Shown here piece by piece: positions 14,572-15,227 of a stretch of 15,227 bases of DNA. A program made the translations under genes and the position numbers. Origin of the DNA: Desulfocapsa sulfexigens (GTDB lineage Bacteria > Desulfobacterota > Desulfobulbia > Desulfobulbales > Desulfocapsaceae); contig DQVD01000167.1 in assembly GCA_015661935.1 (NCBI GenBank), positions 1-15,227 of the forward strand, written 5' to 3'. Each line of letters opens with the position of its first letter. Position 1 is the first letter of the stretch. The notes under the pieces were generated by a model. That model was given only the letters and a program-made list of their open reading frames with translations. It was not told the DNA's origin and ran no database searches.

Positions 14572-15227
14572 ATGAATATATTGAATAAGCAGTCCGGCAG
14601 TGTTTTTATCTTTTGTTGTTTGTTTTTGTTTACAAATATTGGAGTGGTATCCGCCGTTCCCATTGAGCATCAATCATTTAAAGAATTCCTCAATTCTTTT
14701 TATTTGGAAGCTGCAAAAAAAGGAATTACACGTTCAACATATGATAGTGCCTTTGCTGATGTGACAGAACCCTATGCGGAAGTATTGAAAAAGGCGGAAT
14801 ACCAGCCGGAATTTACAACTAAAATATGGGATTACCTGGATGCCCGGGTTAATCCACGATCCATTGACGATGGACGCATCATGGCAGGAGTGTATGGAAG
14901 TCTTCTGCAACAGATTGAAGCAAAATTTGGTGTTGAAGCCCCTGTGATACTCGCAATCTGGTCCATGGAAACAAACTATGGGGCGGCACTTCTTCGCACC
15001 TCGCGTCTTTTTTATGTCCCAAGAGCGTTGGCAACCCTTGCCTATGCCGATAAACGTCGTCAAAAATTTGCACGTTCCCAGCTTATTGCGACACTTAAAA
15101 TTGTCCAGGCAGGAGATGTGGGCCTTGAGCAGTTAAACGGTTCCTGGGCCGGTGCCATGGGACATACCCAGTTTATTCCCACAAGCTTTCTTGCCTATGG
15201 GGTGGATATGGATGGGAATGGTCGCCG
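14572..15227 (+). CDS. mltB: Lytic murein transglycosylase, MltB family (partial, 3' end outside window)
   Basis: The reading frame is open from the ATG at 14572 to the window end (218 codons). The product would be exported and cleave peptidoglycan strands to 1,6-anhydro-muropeptides. The N-terminus is a signal peptide (hydrophobic residues 10-27, probable cleavage near VSA, residue 28). Although a Cys-Cys pair lies in the hydrophobic core, there is no proper lipobox, so a lipoprotein is not clearly indicated. The catalytic region is visible as VEAPVILAIWSMETNYGAAL with the presumed catalytic Glu133, followed by RRQKFARSQLIATLKIVQAGDV and GSWAGAMGHTQFIPTSFLAYGVDMDGNG, matching the family-3 lytic transglycosylase core. 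No strong ribosome binding site precedes the ATG, and an in-frame stop at 14548 rules out a longer start. It lies 50 bases after tag and is probably unrelated to repair. Confidence 0.9.
   Translation, partial: MNILNKQSGSVFIFCCLFLFTNIGVVSAVPIEHQSFKEFLNSFYLEAAKKGITRSTYDSAFADVTEPYAEVLKKAEYQPEFTTKIWDYLDARVNPRSIDDGRIMAGVYGSLLQQIEAKFGVEAPVILAIWSMETNYGAALLRTSRLFYVPRALATLAYADKRRQKFARSQLIATLKIVQAGDVGLEQLNGSWAGAMGHTQFIPTSFLAYGVDMDGNGR

Noticed and set aside
1..15227. A novel defence or mobile system
   Set aside because: Every sizeable open frame is accounted for by a recognisable metabolic, transport, RNA-processing, repair or cell-wall family. No transposase, integrase, toxin-antitoxin pair or nuclease-helicase set was seen.

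Overview
The window looks like part of a chromosome from an anaerobic bacterium, most likely a Desulfobacterota (sulfate-reducer or syntroph type) species of moderate GC. The main reasons are an oxygen-sensitive, ferredoxin-linked indolepyruvate oxidoreductase next to phenylacetate-CoA ligases and a branched-chain-type ABC importer, and Gram-negative envelope genes (periplasmic binding protein, MltB-type lytic transglycosylase). The taxon is an inference from gene content. No rRNA, tRNA, IS element, phage gene or CRISPR array was seen.

Region 1 (1-11212, all + strand) is a long aryl-acid/amino-acid metabolism cluster: iorA, iorB, paaK copy 1, a tandem-ACT protein, livK, livH, livM, livG, livF, paaK copy 2, then rph (RNase PH) overlapping the second paaK by 4 bases. 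The likely logic is that LivKHMGF imports an amino acid or related acid. IorAB oxidatively decarboxylates aryl- (or branched) 2-oxoacids to acyl-CoA and reduced ferredoxin, or runs in reverse. The two PaaK-type AMP-forming ligases interconvert aryl acids and aryl-CoA, and the ACT protein may sense the amino acid. livK is bracketed by two hairpins that look like intrinsic terminators, so the binding protein is probably expressed differently from the genes around it.

Region 2 (11213-11942) holds a small free-standing HAD-family phosphatase-like gene (start best placed at 11334) and two short intergenic stretches.

Region 3 (11943-14521) is a compact DNA-alkylation repair island. An Ada sensor/AraC/AlkA fusion gene and an overlapping O6-alkylguanine methyltransferase gene lie on the - strand. 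A divergent tag (3-methyladenine glycosylase I) lies on the + strand. They share an intergenic region of about 96 bases.

Region 4 (14572-15227) is the start of an exported MltB-family lytic murein transglycosylase, cut by the window end.

The least-explained features are non-coding. Three intergenic sites carry 7-base-period repeats with a CTG/CAG core, one of which forms a long imperfect palindrome right in front of livH where its ribosome binding site should be. The iorA leader can form several mutually exclusive hairpins. I saw no wholly new multi-gene system; the repeats, the ior/paaK/liv arrangement with rph attached, and the iorA leader are the best leads.
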